NCBI GenBank assembly: GCA_009784025.1
Contig: WQVK01000024.1
Location: forward strand, 1 to 39,724
Length of the DNA stretch: 39,724 bases
Source: Defluviitaleaceae bacterium
GTDB lineage: Bacteria; Bacillota; Clostridia; Lachnospirales; WQUN01
Reading direction: 5' to 3'
Position numbers and translations under genes: made by a program
Part shown: piece by piece, positions 1 to 6,947 of the stretch
Layout: every line of letters begins with the position of its first letter
How positions within the stretch are numbered: position 1 is the stretch's first letter
The notes under the pieces: model-generated
Told to the model about the DNA's origin: nothing
What the model saw: the letters and a program-made list of their open reading frames with translations, nothing else
Databases searched by the model: none

Positions 1-24
1 CTCAGCCAGCTAACGCTGTCTGAC

Positions 25-55
25 TGCACCTCCTACGCTTCGCTGCGTCGGTGCA
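25..55. repeat. short GC-rich hairpin
   Basis: TGCACC (25-30) pairs with GGTGCA (50-55), and ACGC (35-38) pairs with GCGT (45-48) around a TTCG-containing loop. It could be the end of a mobile or REP-like repeat cut by the window edge. Confidence 0.5.
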
Positions 56-67
56 GGGCGTTCATGT

Positions 68-112
68 AACTTCAAAATTGCTCAAGGCTTCGCCTTGGAC
101 AATTTTGAAGTT
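68..112. repeat. long inverted repeat hairpin
   Basis: AACTTCAAAATTG (68-80) is perfectly complementary to 100-112, and the interior AAGGC (84-88) pairs with GCCTT (92-96). No clear T-run follows on either strand, so it is not an obvious intrinsic terminator. Confidence 0.6.
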
Positions 113-217
113 AATTCACTATATACAAAAAAACTTTAATTTGTTCATATGAAATGGCGGAATTACGGCCTTTTTTGCAAATTGTTTTGCTGGAAAAGCG
201 GTTTTTTGGCCAAAAAG

Positions 218-268
218 TGGTACCGTATGGTACCATTTTCACCGATTTATGGTACCGTATGGTACCAT
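218..268. repeat. paired KpnI palindrome element, copy 1
   Basis: Two copies of GGTACCGTATGGTACC begin at 219 and 251, exactly 32 bp apart, with an AT-rich spacer containing TTTTCACCGATTT. Three other intergenic regions in the window carry the same paired design with the same 32-bp period. Confidence 0.85.
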
Positions 269-366
269 TTTTTAAATCTGTCGGCTATACTGCCCGAACC
301 ACCCTGGGCGAAGGCTATGGTTTTAAATTCTCACAACTTATGCTATCATCAACCTGGGTGATTGTA

Positions 367-1266
367 ATGCAGGCAAATAGGTTGTTCGAGATAATTTACA
401 TATTGCTTAATAAGAAGAATGTGCCCGCCCGTGAGCTGGCAGAGCATTTTGGGGTGTCTTCCCGGACTATTTATAGGGATGTGGATGCCCTTAGTTTGGC
501 GGGGGTGCCTGTTTATGCAGAAAAGGGTAAGGGTGGCGGCATACGACTGCTGCCTGGTTTTGTGCTGGATAAGTCGCTGCTTAGCGCCCAAGAGCAAGAC
601 GAGATTTTAAACAGCCTGCATGGGCTGGCTAATGTTAACGCCGCAGAGGCAGAGCGGTTGCTGGGCAAGCTTTCGCAGGTGTTTAACAAGACAGCCACCA
701 ATTGGCTAGAGGTTGATTATTCAGATTGGGGATATTCCAGCGACAATTTTAGTGACTTTAAGGCCGCCATTTTAGAGCGGCGGGTGGTGGAGTTTCAATA
801 TTTTAACGCCAGCGGCCAGCAGACATTCAGGCGGGTAGAGCCGGTTCAGCTTTGGTTTAAGGCCAAGGCTTGGTATGTTAAGGGCTTTTGCCTGGCCAAG
901 CAGGATATGCGCGTTTATAAGCTTTCTAGGGTGCAAAACCTTGCGATTACAGACGAAAACTTCTCAGAAAGGGATTTACTGACTACCGCAGTGGAAAGCC
1001 AGCCCCAAGCCGATAAAAGTCAGGATATCACCGTAAGGCTACAAATAGCACCCCAAATGGCGTATCGGGTGTTTGATGAATTTTGCGGCAACATAGAAGA
1101 AAAGCTACCCGACGGCAGCTATATAATAAGCGTTACATGGCCGGAAGATAGCTGGGTGCATGGTTTTTTGCTATCCTTCGGCGAACATGCAAAAGTGCTA
1201 GAGCCCGCGCATTTGCAGGAGACAATTAGGGAGAAGGCGCGGCTAATTTTTGAGCAATATGTATGA
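367..1266 (+). CDS. HTH/WYL-domain transcriptional regulator (YafY-like)
   Basis: About 299 residues. The N-terminal winged helix (roughly residues 5-60) reads as the DeoR/HTH_11 type, with the recognition stretch SSRTIYRDVDALSLAGVPV. A WYL effector domain follows (about 140-225) and then a C-terminal WCX-like extension. Family members are DNA-binding regulators that sense small ligands or nucleic-acid signals; the target here is unknown. The ATG at 367 is chosen because the frame upstream crosses palindromic repeat DNA and because the HTH begins just after it; the ribosome site (GGGTG) is weak. An intrinsic terminator follows at 1298-1324. The neighbouring operon is convergent, so no partner is implied. 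Confidence 0.85.
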   Translation: MQANRLFEIIYILLNKKNVPARELAEHFGVSSRTIYRDVDALSLAGVPVYAEKGKGGGIRLLPGFVLDKSLLSAQEQDEILNSLHGLANVNAAEAERLLGKLSQVFNKTATNWLEVDYSDWGYSSDNFSDFKAAILERRVVEFQYFNASGQQTFRRVEPVQLWFKAKAWYVKGFCLAKQDMRVYKLSRVQNLAITDENFSERDLLTTAVESQPQADKSQDITVRLQIAPQMAYRVFDEFCGNIEEKLPDGSYIISVTWPEDSWVHGFLLSFGEHAKVLEPAHLQETIREKARLIFEQYV

Positions 1267-1297
1267 GGCCGTTGTAGGCCTCGCTGGCCACATCTTC

Positions 1298-1324
1298 ACC
1301 CGCTTTTTGAAAAGCGGGGTTTTT
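1298..1324 (+). terminator. intrinsic terminator after the WYL regulator
   Basis: ACCCGCTTTT and AAAAGCGGGG form a stem closed by TTTTT, 30-60 nt after the WYL stop codon. Confidence 0.8.
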
Positions 1325-1401
1325 GAAAGATATATCTATACAATTACGAAAATCCACTCATGGAATCATGCTTACAGGTGTTGGCATGGGTATGCTTCAC
1401 G

Positions 1402-2112
1402 CTACCCAAATATAAACTTAGCGATTTTTTTCTCCTCCGCATTTGGGTTTAGCATCAACACCTGCTGCATTATGGCCTCCACCGCTTCATCTCGGCTAAG
1501 CCTTGCGGCCTCTTCAAACACGCCGCTGCCAAAGAAATTCTCCGTGCTGCAAAAAACCGTGGCGGGCATACCGTATTCTTCGCCTTTTTTTGTGAATTTT
1601 TGCTGGCAGCCACACATGGTAATGTACATTTTCATTTGCAATTCTGTTAGGGCGCGGTCGAAGGCGGATTTGCTTTCCCGGTTATAGCCGGCTTCGGCCT
1701 TTAGGGCGTCTGACGGCAGTATGCCAAGGCCGGTTAGGGTTTGGTAGAGGCGTTTTGCATCGTGGCTTATTTCGCCGGCTGCATGTGCTTCTTCAAAGGA
1801 TTTTATGTGGCCGCTTGAGGCTTTGCGCCTGGCTGCTAAAAAATACGGATACCATGTTTCAGTTACAAAGCCAGATTTTTTGTTAAAGATTTTGGCGTAG
1901 GCTATGTCGCTGCGCTAGTTTAGCACACGCATTCGCCATTGCCAAGGGTCTGTGGCTTGGTCGCCGGTATGCCAGGCAATGGGGGTGGGGTAGGGCGGCG
2001 GCTCGTTCCATATCCAGTTGATGATGGCGTAAATGCCGTCTGCGCTGCCGCCCGCCATAGAAAACCCTGCATGTAGCAGGGCTTCGGTGAAATCTTCGTA
2101 ATTTTGTATCAT
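1402..2112 (-). pseudogene. AlkZ-related protein gene interrupted by an in-frame amber codon
   Basis: Two open segments (2112-1915 and 1914-1402) lie in one continuous frame separated only by a TAG at 1915-1917 (codon 66). Read through, the product is 236 residues with motifs I recall from AlkZ-related proteins: WRMRVL before the stop, then DIAYAKIF, WYPYFLAARRK, FDRALTELQMKM and GEEYGMPATVFC, ending LNPNAEEKKIAKFIFG. In relatives the codon at the stop is, from memory, usually Glu within a VL(D/N)ERDD stretch, so one GAG-to-TAG change would explain it. The start overlaps the preceding gene by 4 nt (ATGA), so it is the last gene of a three-gene operon. TAG ends several other genes here, so genome-wide recoding is unlikely. 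Recent nonsense pseudogene, sequencing error and occasional read-through remain possible. Confidence 0.75.
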
Positions 2113-2534
2113 GGTTGCACCTCGAAAGTTTCAGAGCTGAAATTGCTGTAATAGCGGCCCTTATGTGCAGTGAATTTTAGCACGCAATAATCTGGGTCTG
2201 CGTGGCCTGCTGGGTAGTATTTTTCGTCGCCATCTTGCCATATGGCCTCCTTGGTGGCGGCATCTGTACATACTTCCATTTTCCCAAGCAGCATCACCCC
2301 GCGGAAGAAGCGCTTGTCCATAAAATAGATACTGGCGTTTGGGTTTGCTGCGTACTGCGCCGCCCGCTGGGAAGATGTATTTGTGGTAAACCAAAACTGC
2401 CCGATACCTTCACGCTTGCGGGGTGGTAGCATGGCTTTCATGTTTGGGAAGCCGTCTGCATCTACCGAGCCAATGAAGGCTACGCCCTGCTTGTCTATCA
2501 AATTGCCTATGGTTTGGGTTGGGTTACGCATCAT
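2109..2534 (-). CDS. pyridoxamine 5'-phosphate oxidase-family (split-barrel FMN-binding) protein
   Basis: About 141 residues, typical of the small general-stress-protein-26-like members of the PNPOx superfamily. Visible features are an opening strand VAFIGSVDADGFPNMKAM, the FWFTTNTSSQRAAQYAANPNA region and YFMDKRFFRGVMLLGKMEV, all characteristic of the flavin split barrel. Such proteins bind FMN or F420 and reduce unknown substrates; true PNPOx activity is not implied at this length. Its ATG overlaps the stop of the DUF3795 gene by 4 nt and its stop overlaps the AlkZ-related start by 4 nt, so translation of the three is probably coupled. Confidence 0.85.
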   Translation of the reverse strand: MMRNPTQTIGNLIDKQGVAFIGSVDADGFPNMKAMLPPRKREGIGQFWFTTNTSSQRAAQYAANPNASIYFMDKRFFRGVMLLGKMEVCTDAATKEAIWQDGDEKYYPAGHADPDYCVLKFTAHKGRYYSNFSSETFEVQP

Positions 2535-3157
2535 ATCGGTTTACCTACTTTCATATCTTTGCGCCATTGTGGCGGTTCTCCGCATTCGCTGTAATATTCT
2601 TCAAGCTGGGCGATTTTGCCTTGTTGCAGCTTTATGAAGGAAGTTATGTTAAATGCCAGCTTGCCAGAGCTGATTTGGGTTATCATCACCAGATTATCTG
2701 CCTGGGCTAGTTTTTCTACCTTTTGCAGCTTACCCTGCCATTGGCCTGGGTATTCGCAGTTGGCGCGGATATATTCTTCTGGGGTAAATTCTTCGCGGCT
2801 GTCTAGCCAGCGGATTACCGCCCCTGGGGTGAAATGCTCTTTTAGCGCCGCGGCATTTCGGCTGGCCATATCCTGCACAAATTGTGTAGGGCTAAAAAAG
2901 CCTTCTGTCGCCCAGGTTTTGCAATGCTCTATGCGCGTGCCGTTGTCGCTTTCATCTCCTTCGAAGGCGAAGGCGGTTAAGTTGTCGCATGGGATTTGGC
3001 TACAGCCACCGCAATGGCTATGGCCCTTCGCCTCGCAGCAGTTTTTTATCTCGCATTCGCCCCAGAAGGGGTTGTCTATGGCTAGGCAGCCGGCGCAGTT
3101 CATGGATTCCCGGTAAGTACATTCGCTGCATTTTAGGCCGCATCTCGATTCAACCAT
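2531..3157 (-). CDS. DUF3795 cysteine-rich domain fused to an NTF2/SnoaL-like domain
   Basis: About 208 residues. Residues 1-88 are a DUF3795-type cysteine-rich module (CGLKCSECTYR, CAGC, CEIKNCCEAKG, HCGGCSQIPC) with about a dozen Cys plus His, probably a metal-binding fold. Residues 90-208 look like an NTF2/SnoaL cone: TQFVQDMASRNAAALKEHF, a TPEEYIRANCEYPGQW stretch and a final LQQGKIAQLEEYYSECGEPP strand pair. The ATG at 3157 is preferred over two upstream ATGs because AAAAGG lies 9 nt before it. It is first gene of the operon with the PNPOx and AlkZ-related genes. A MITE-like repeat ends about 20 nt upstream and its terminus makes a TATAAT. Function unknown. Confidence 0.75.
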   Translation of the reverse strand: MVESRCGLKCSECTYRESMNCAGCLAIDNPFWGECEIKNCCEAKGHSHCGGCSQIPCDNLTAFAFEGDESDNGTRIEHCKTWATEGFFSPTQFVQDMASRNAAALKEHFTPGAVIRWLDSREEFTPEEYIRANCEYPGQWQGKLQKVEKLAQADNLVMITQISSGKLAFNITSFIKLQQGKIAQLEEYYSECGEPPQWRKDMKVGKPI

Positions 3158-3177
3158 GTTCATCATCCTTTTTATAT

Positions 3178-3293
3178 TATAGTGAAATAATTCGAAATCG
3201 GTCTCGCCTGTCGTGGCAAAAACGCCTTAAATGCCTTGTCTTGGCGTTTCAGGTGCTGCTTTGGCGAGACTGTTTTTCATTTGTTTCACTATA
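3178..3293. repeat. MITE-like element (TATAGTGAAA termini), copy 1
   Basis: 116 bp bounded by TATAGTGAAA and its complement TTTCACTATA. Inside are GGTCTCGCC/GGCGAGAC arms and an inner ACGCC/GGCGT hairpin. It is too short to encode a transposase. The TA ends suggest a TA-target (IS630/Tc1-mariner type) non-autonomous element. The right part resembles copies at 6842 and 14063. It sits directly upstream of the DUF3795 operon. Confidence 0.8.
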
Positions 3294-3316
3294 GCTTAAC
3301 ATAACAAACCCGACAG

Positions 3317-3925
3317 CTATCTGCCCTGTTTGCGATAGCGGTAGCAAAGCGCATCACCGCCTAATATGGGCAGGATTTCTAGGCTAAACCCGGCGCTCTC
3401 CCCTGCGGCGGATAGCTCTGCCTGTGGAAACCGCCTGTAGCCGTGTTTTGTGAAGGCGAAGCGGTCTAGCGTTTTGTCAGAATAGAAGCAGTTGACAAAA
3501 ATACCGCCTGGCTGCAATACCCGGTAGATTTCCTGCATGGTTGCGGCGGGGCTGCCCCAGAAGTAGACGGTGTTAATGGTATAGGCATGGCTAAAAGCCC
3601 CGGCCGGGAAGGCCATTGCGGCTAGGTCTTGGCGGTGGAAGGTCATGTTACTGTGTTTTTTGTAGCGGCGGGTGGCGGTGTTTATCATGCTTTGTGATAG
3701 GTCTATCCCGGTGAAAATGCCGCTTTGCTGCTGGGCAATCATATTTAGCACGTATCCGCTGCCGCAGCCAATATCCAGGATGGTTTCGCCGCCAGAGAGT
3801 TGCAGATGCTTTATGGTGGCCTGGTAAAGTGGGATGTTTTGGCGGTTCATGAAATAGCCGATTATCCTGCCGCTTATGCCTGTTGGGGCGGAAAGCTGCT
3901 TGGATATGAATTTGTTAAAGCTCAT
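3317..3925 (-). CDS. class I SAM-dependent methyltransferase
   Basis: About 202 residues of Methyltransf_11/UbiE-like type. Motif I is ILDIGCGSGYVLNMIA near residue 50, followed by GIDLSQSMINTA (motif II acidic loop) and the post-motif LQPGGIFVNCF. The leader PTGISGRIIGYFMNRQN is seen in small-molecule methyltransferases of Firmicutes; the substrate cannot be told. The start lies inside the end of the DUF503 gene (11-nt overlap), with GGAGG 7 nt upstream of the ATG. It is the last gene of the HMA-DUF503-methyltransferase operon. Confidence 0.85.
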   Translation of the reverse strand: MSFNKFISKQLSAPTGISGRIIGYFMNRQNIPLYQATIKHLQLSGGETILDIGCGSGYVLNMIAQQQSGIFTGIDLSQSMINTATRRYKKHSNMTFHRQDLAAMAFPAGAFSHAYTINTVYFWGSPAATMQEIYRVLQPGGIFVNCFYSDKTLDRFAFTKHGYRRFPQAELSAAGESAGFSLEILPILGGDALCYRYRKQGR

Positions 3926-4199
3926 GGATTTCCTCCAGTTGCGCCCCTAGGTTTTCTGCCCATAGTTCTATGCTGCGGATGATTTCATCTAGGGAGGCTG
4001 TTGCATGGGATGCTTCGCCAGAGACTGTGGCCAGACCTATGGTGAGGGTTTTGTGGCTGTCTTGGGTGGCTACTTCGGCTATGGCGGCGTTAAATTTACT
4101 GCGGGTTTTTTCTATTAGGCTGCGGCGGATTTGCCGCTTGTCTTTGAGGCTTGTGGCGTGGGGGATGTGTAGGGTTAGTTTGGCTTGGGCGGTGTGCAT
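3915..4199 (-). CDS. DUF503 / YlxP-like protein
   Basis: 94 residues matching the YlxP (DUF503) family by length and by its conserved pieces: HIPHATSLKDKRQIRRSLIEKTRSKFNAAIAEV, then TIGLATVSGEASHATASLDEIIRSIE. In many Firmicutes ylxP lies in the nusA-infB-rbfA cluster, so its position between a metallochaperone gene and a methyltransferase gene is unusual. AGGAGG precedes the ATG. The start is 12 nt after the HMA stop and the 3' end overlaps the methyltransferase. The molecular role of the family is not established. Confidence 0.85.
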   Translation of the reverse strand: MHTAQAKLTLHIPHATSLKDKRQIRRSLIEKTRSKFNAAIAEVATQDSHKTLTIGLATVSGEASHATASLDEIIRSIELWAENLGAQLEEIHEL

Positions 4200-4211
4200 T
4201 GGCGGCCTCCT

Positions 4212-4412
4212 TTACTGGACGGTATAGCCTGCTTCGGTAATTTCTTTCTGGATGGCTTCTAAGGTGGTTTTTGCGGGGTCGTATTGGCCGTTTACGGTGG
4301 AGGTTTTGGCAGAGACTGTGGCGGTGATTCCAATGTCTTCTAGGGCGTTGGTTACTGCTTTTTCGCAATGTTGGCAGGACATGCCTGTTACTTTTAGGGT
4401 GAAGGGGGTCAT
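4212..4412 (-). CDS. heavy-metal-associated (HMA) domain metallochaperone, CopZ-like
   Basis: A single 66-residue HMA ferredoxin-like domain with the metal-binding loop MSCQHC (Cys13, Cys16) and the closing AILKEITEAGY-like strand (here AIQKEITEAGYTVQ). Such proteins hand Cu(I), Zn or Cd to P1B ATPases. The nearby P1B ATPase lacks its own HMA domain, so this may be its soluble partner; that is inference, since a repeat and about 200 nt separate them. AAAGGAG stands 7 nt before the ATG. First gene of the operon with DUF503 and the methyltransferase. Confidence 0.9.
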   Translation of the reverse strand: MTPFTLKVTGMSCQHCEKAVTNALEDIGITATVSAKTSTVNGQYDPAKTTLEAIQKEITEAGYTVQ

Positions 4413-4443
4413 GGGATTTCTCCTTTTATGGTTTTCTTTGAGT

Positions 4444-4520
4444 AGAGTTATTCTGAAGCAAAAGATTGAAAATGTAACTTTTCCGAAGCCCCTTTACGGG
4501 AATCTCGGAAGAAGTCTATT
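4444..4520 (-). repeat. mosaic repeat D, short copy
   Basis: On the minus strand it reads TAGACTTCTTCCGA, CCGTA, TTCGGAAAAGTTACATTTTC, TTTTGCTTC and AACTCT. That is the same order of blocks as at 12605-12707 and 28921-29086, but without the GAAATTGCG..CAATTTC hairpin module. Confidence 0.75.
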
Positions 4521-4594
4521 ATATCAGATGTTTAATGTTTTCGGGAAGGGATATACATAGCATGTTTTTCCCAAAATAAATTGTAAAGTTTTTG

Positions 4595-4655
4595 CCACGC
4601 TTTTTTCAAAAAGTGGGCGGAGGTGCCGGAGGCAGAGCCTCTGGCGGTTTTAGTA
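4595..4655. repeat. hairpin repeat F overlapping the 3' end of the P-type ATPase gene
   Basis: GCTTTTTTCAAAAAGTGGGCGG followed by GGAGGCAGAGCCTC-type palindrome and CGGTTTTA. A similar block occurs at 15914-15972. Here it lies inside the last codons of the ATPase gene and encodes its proline-rich tail. Confidence 0.65.
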
Positions 4656-6510
4656 TCCGCATACTATTTAACACAGTTATCAGCGACACGCCTACGTCTG
4701 CGAATACGGCTTCCCATAGGGAGCTTATGCCTAGGGTGGCTAGGAATAGAAATAGGATTTGGACGGTTAGGGCTAGGATGATGTTTTGCCAGACAACGCG
4801 CTTGGTGAAACGGGCTACTTTTATGGCTTCTATTAGCTTCGAGGGTTGGTCTGTCATTATTACTATGTCTGCGGCTTCTATTGCAGCGTCTGAGCCTAGG
4901 CCGCCCATGGCTATGCCAATATCAGCGGTGGCTAGGGCTGGGGCGTCGTTTATGCCGTCGCCCAGGTAGGCTAGGGGGCGGGGTAGCTGGCGGAGTTTTT
5001 CGATTTTTTGGTGAGGTAATAGGCTTGCGTGGGTTTCGTCTATGGATAGGGCGTGGGCTACGGCTTGGGCGGTATGTGGGTTGTCACCAGATAGCATTAC
5101 GGTGTGGCGGATGCCTAGGTTTTTTAGGGCGGGGATTAGGCCGTGGCTGTCTGGTTTTATTTCATCTGCGATGGTGATATTGCCTGCGTAGATGCCGTCT
5201 GCGGCTATGTGGACGGTGGTTTGGGTGGGGTTGGCTGGGAGTGGGGGAAGGCTTGCGGCCAGGAATTTTTCGCTACCGGCTTGGATTTTTTTACCCTTGT
5301 ATATGGCTGTGATGCCGTAGCCAGGGGTTTCTTCATATTGGGAGATTTCGGCATTGTTAAGGTCGCGGCCGTATTCGCGCAGGATGGACTGGGCTATGGG
5401 ATGGCTGGAGAAAGCTTCTGCATGGGCGGCGTATTCCAGCAATTTTGCGGCGGTGAGGCCGCCCGTGGGGTGGATGCCCGTGACCTTAAATTGCCCCTGG
5501 GTAAGTGTGCCGGTTTTGTCGAAAGCCACGGTGTGCAGGTTGGCAATGGCTTCTAGGAAATTGCCGCCTTTTACCAGGATACCGCGGCGCGACGCGCTGC
5601 CGATACCCCCGAAGAAACCCATAGGAATAGACAGCACCAAGGCGCACGGGCAGGAGATTATCAAAAATATCAAGCTGCGATAAATCCAATCGCCCCATTC
5701 GCCGCCAAAGAACAGTGGCGGGATGGCTGCCAGCAACACCGCACCAGCTACCACCGCAGGGGTGTAATATTTTGCGAATTTTGTGATGAAGGTTTCTGTT
5801 GGGGCTTTGTTTTCTGCGGCGTTTTCTACTAGGTCTAGGATTTTGGAGGCTGTGGATTTGTCGAATGTTTTTGTGGCACGGGCGGTAATCAGCCCGGTTT
5901 GATTTATACAGCCAGAGAGGATTTGGCAGCCTGGGGCGGCTTGTGTTGGCGTAGGCTCGCCGGTTAGGGCGCTGGTGTTTATTAGGCTTTGGCCTTTGGT
6001 GATTATGGCGTCTACTGGGATTTTTTCGCCGGGTTTTATTAGGATAAGGTCGCCGATTTTTATTGTGTTGGGGTCTACTTGCAGGGATTCCCCGCTGGGA
6101 AGCAGAAGGTTGGCGTAATCTGGGCAGATATCCATTAGGTTTTGGATATCGCGCTTAGATTTGGCCACCGCCAGGGCCTGGAAGAACTCGCCAACTTGGT
6201 AAAAAAGCATAACCGCCGTGGCCTCTGGCAGCTTGCCAATGCCAATTGCGCCAATAGTGGCGATGCCCATTAGAAAGTTTTCATCGAAAATTTTGCCTCG
6301 CAGTATGTTGCGGGCGGCTTTAAGCAGGACTTTGCTGCCCAAAAGCAGATAGCTGGCAACGAAAAGCGGCAGGGCTACTTGCGGGTTTAGGGCTGGCAAG
6401 TATTGAAAGAACATCCCTGCCATAAATGTGGCCATGCCGGTCGCCAGCCATAAGACTTTGTGGTGGGTTGGGTGATTGTTGTTGCTGTTTGATTGGCAGC
6501 AGTTTTCCAT
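4606..6510 (-). CDS. P1B-type ATPase, Zn/Cd/Pb efflux (CadA/ZntA-like)
   Basis: 634 residues. Actuator TGEP is at 183-186, transmembrane metal motif SCPCAL at 286-291, phosphorylation motif DKTGT at 331-335 (Asp331), SSHPIA at 368-373, and the hinge GDGINDAP at 517-524. The last helix has ADVGVSLITVLNSMRIL with Asp605, the pattern of the P1B-2 (Zn/Cd/Pb) group rather than copper pumps. It lacks an N-terminal HMA domain and instead begins with a short CC/His-rich stretch (MENCCQSNSNNNHPTHH). The start is set by AGGAGG (6518-6523) 7 nt before the ATG at 6510. The regulator gene and three ArsR-type palindromes lie upstream. The final KPPEALPPAPPPTF is encoded by a dispersed repeat, so the native C-terminus may have been replaced. 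Confidence 0.93.
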   Translation of the reverse strand: MENCCQSNSNNNHPTHHKVLWLATGMATFMAGMFFQYLPALNPQVALPLFVASYLLLGSKVLLKAARNILRGKIFDENFLMGIATIGAIGIGKLPEATAVMLFYQVGEFFQALAVAKSKRDIQNLMDICPDYANLLLPSGESLQVDPNTIKIGDLILIKPGEKIPVDAIITKGQSLINTSALTGEPTPTQAAPGCQILSGCINQTGLITARATKTFDKSTASKILDLVENAAENKAPTETFITKFAKYYTPAVVAGAVLLAAIPPLFFGGEWGDWIYRSLIFLIISCPCALVLSIPMGFFGGIGSASRRGILVKGGNFLEAIANLHTVAFDKTGTLTQGQFKVTGIHPTGGLTAAKLLEYAAHAEAFSSHPIAQSILREYGRDLNNAEISQYEETPGYGITAIYKGKKIQAGSEKFLAASLPPLPANPTQTTVHIAADGIYAGNITIADEIKPDSHGLIPALKNLGIRHTVMLSGDNPHTAQAVAHALSIDETHASLLPHQKIEKLRQLPRPLAYLGDGINDAPALATADIGIAMGGLGSDAAIEAADIVIMTDQPSKLIEAIKVARFTKRVVWQNIILALTVQILFLFLATLGISSLWEAVFADVGVSLITVLNSMRILKPPEALPPAPPPTF

Positions 6511-6528
6511 TTTTATTCCTCCTGTTAT

Positions 6529-6548
6529 GGTTGAGCGATGGCTCAACC
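6529..6548. promoter_or_regulatory. ArsR/SmtB-type operator 1, next to the ATPase start
   Basis: GGTTGAG-N6-CTCAACC is a perfect palindrome that lies immediately upstream of the ribosome-binding site of the ATPase gene. The TGAR-N6-YTCA core matches the known SmtB/CadC layout (TGAA-N6-TTCA). Confidence 0.7.
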
Positions 6549-6680
6549 GTGTTTGCAAAAAATTTTGGTGGGTTTATGCGATGGGAAAGCTGAGGATGAA
6601 GCGTTGTCAGGTAAGCGGTGCTTGTTAAAAGTGGCAATTTGGCTGCGCATTGGGTTTTGCAGCGGGGTGGGGGAGGTATG

Positions 6681-6704
6681 ATAATTGAATAGTGGTTCAA
6701 TTAT
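6681..6704. promoter_or_regulatory. ArsR/SmtB-type operator 2
   Basis: ATAATTGAA-N6-TTCAATTAT is a perfect 9-bp-arm palindrome about 170 nt upstream of the ATPase ATG. It is followed on the plus strand by AAAAAATTTTGGTG, the same flank found after operator 1, so the operator module seems duplicated. Confidence 0.75.
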
Positions 6705-6778
6705 GTTCGTAAAAAATTTTGGTGACCTTTTGCAACAGCAACGCTAAAGTGAAACCGCGGCTAGAAAACATTCTGGAA

Positions 6779-6815
6779 AAATTCAGTTGGTCGGATTTTC
6801 CGACCAACTGAATTT
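6779..6815. repeat. TCAGTTGGTCGG hairpin, copy 1
   Basis: AATTCAGTTGGTCGG, loop ATTTT, then the exact complement. Two further copies lie at 20369 and 31840. No long T-run follows, so terminator function is unproven. Confidence 0.85.
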
Positions 6816-6841
6816 AATCTAACAGCGATGGCTACAAAATC

Positions 6842-6947
6842 TCTAGTGAAATAATTCGAAATCGGTCGCACCTTCTGCGGTAAAACGCCTTATCTCGGCG
6901 TTTTAGGCGTCGCTTTGGCAAGACCGTTTCTAATTTATTTCACTATA
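6842..6947. repeat. MITE-like element, copy 2, overlapping the ArsR-gene stop
   Basis: About 106 bp from TAGTGAAATAATTCGAAATC to TTATTTCACTATA, with the inner AAAACGCC/GGCGTTTT hairpin. Its right terminus encodes the last five residues and the stop codon of the adjacent regulator gene. Confidence 0.8.

Larger units (their letters stand above)
1..366. other. intergenic region with hairpins and a paired palindrome
   Basis: No convincing gene is seen here. The stretch holds a GC-rich hairpin (25-55), a long near-perfect hairpin (68-112) and a paired palindrome (218-268), all listed separately. An open frame runs from 154 into the WYL gene, but its first 71 codons lie over the palindromes and look non-coding. 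The left edge may be a contig end inside a repeat; that is inference. Confidence 0.6.

Noticed and set aside
154-366. In-frame upstream extension of the WYL regulator
   Set aside because: The extension crosses the paired palindromes and has no ribosome site; HTH regulators of this group begin just before the winged helix.
1250-1687. Plus-strand open frame after the WYL regulator
   Set aside because: It overlaps the terminator and is antisense to the AlkZ-related gene, whose protein sequence is convincing.
1915-1917. TAG as a recoded sense codon or pyrrolysine
   Set aside because: TAG terminates several other genes in the window (for example at 14020 and 33967), and the family has Glu at this place; no pyl genes are seen here.
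3178-3293. MITE-like elements as complete insertion sequences
   Set aside because: They are 106-117 bp with no coding capacity; no transposase gene was found in the window.
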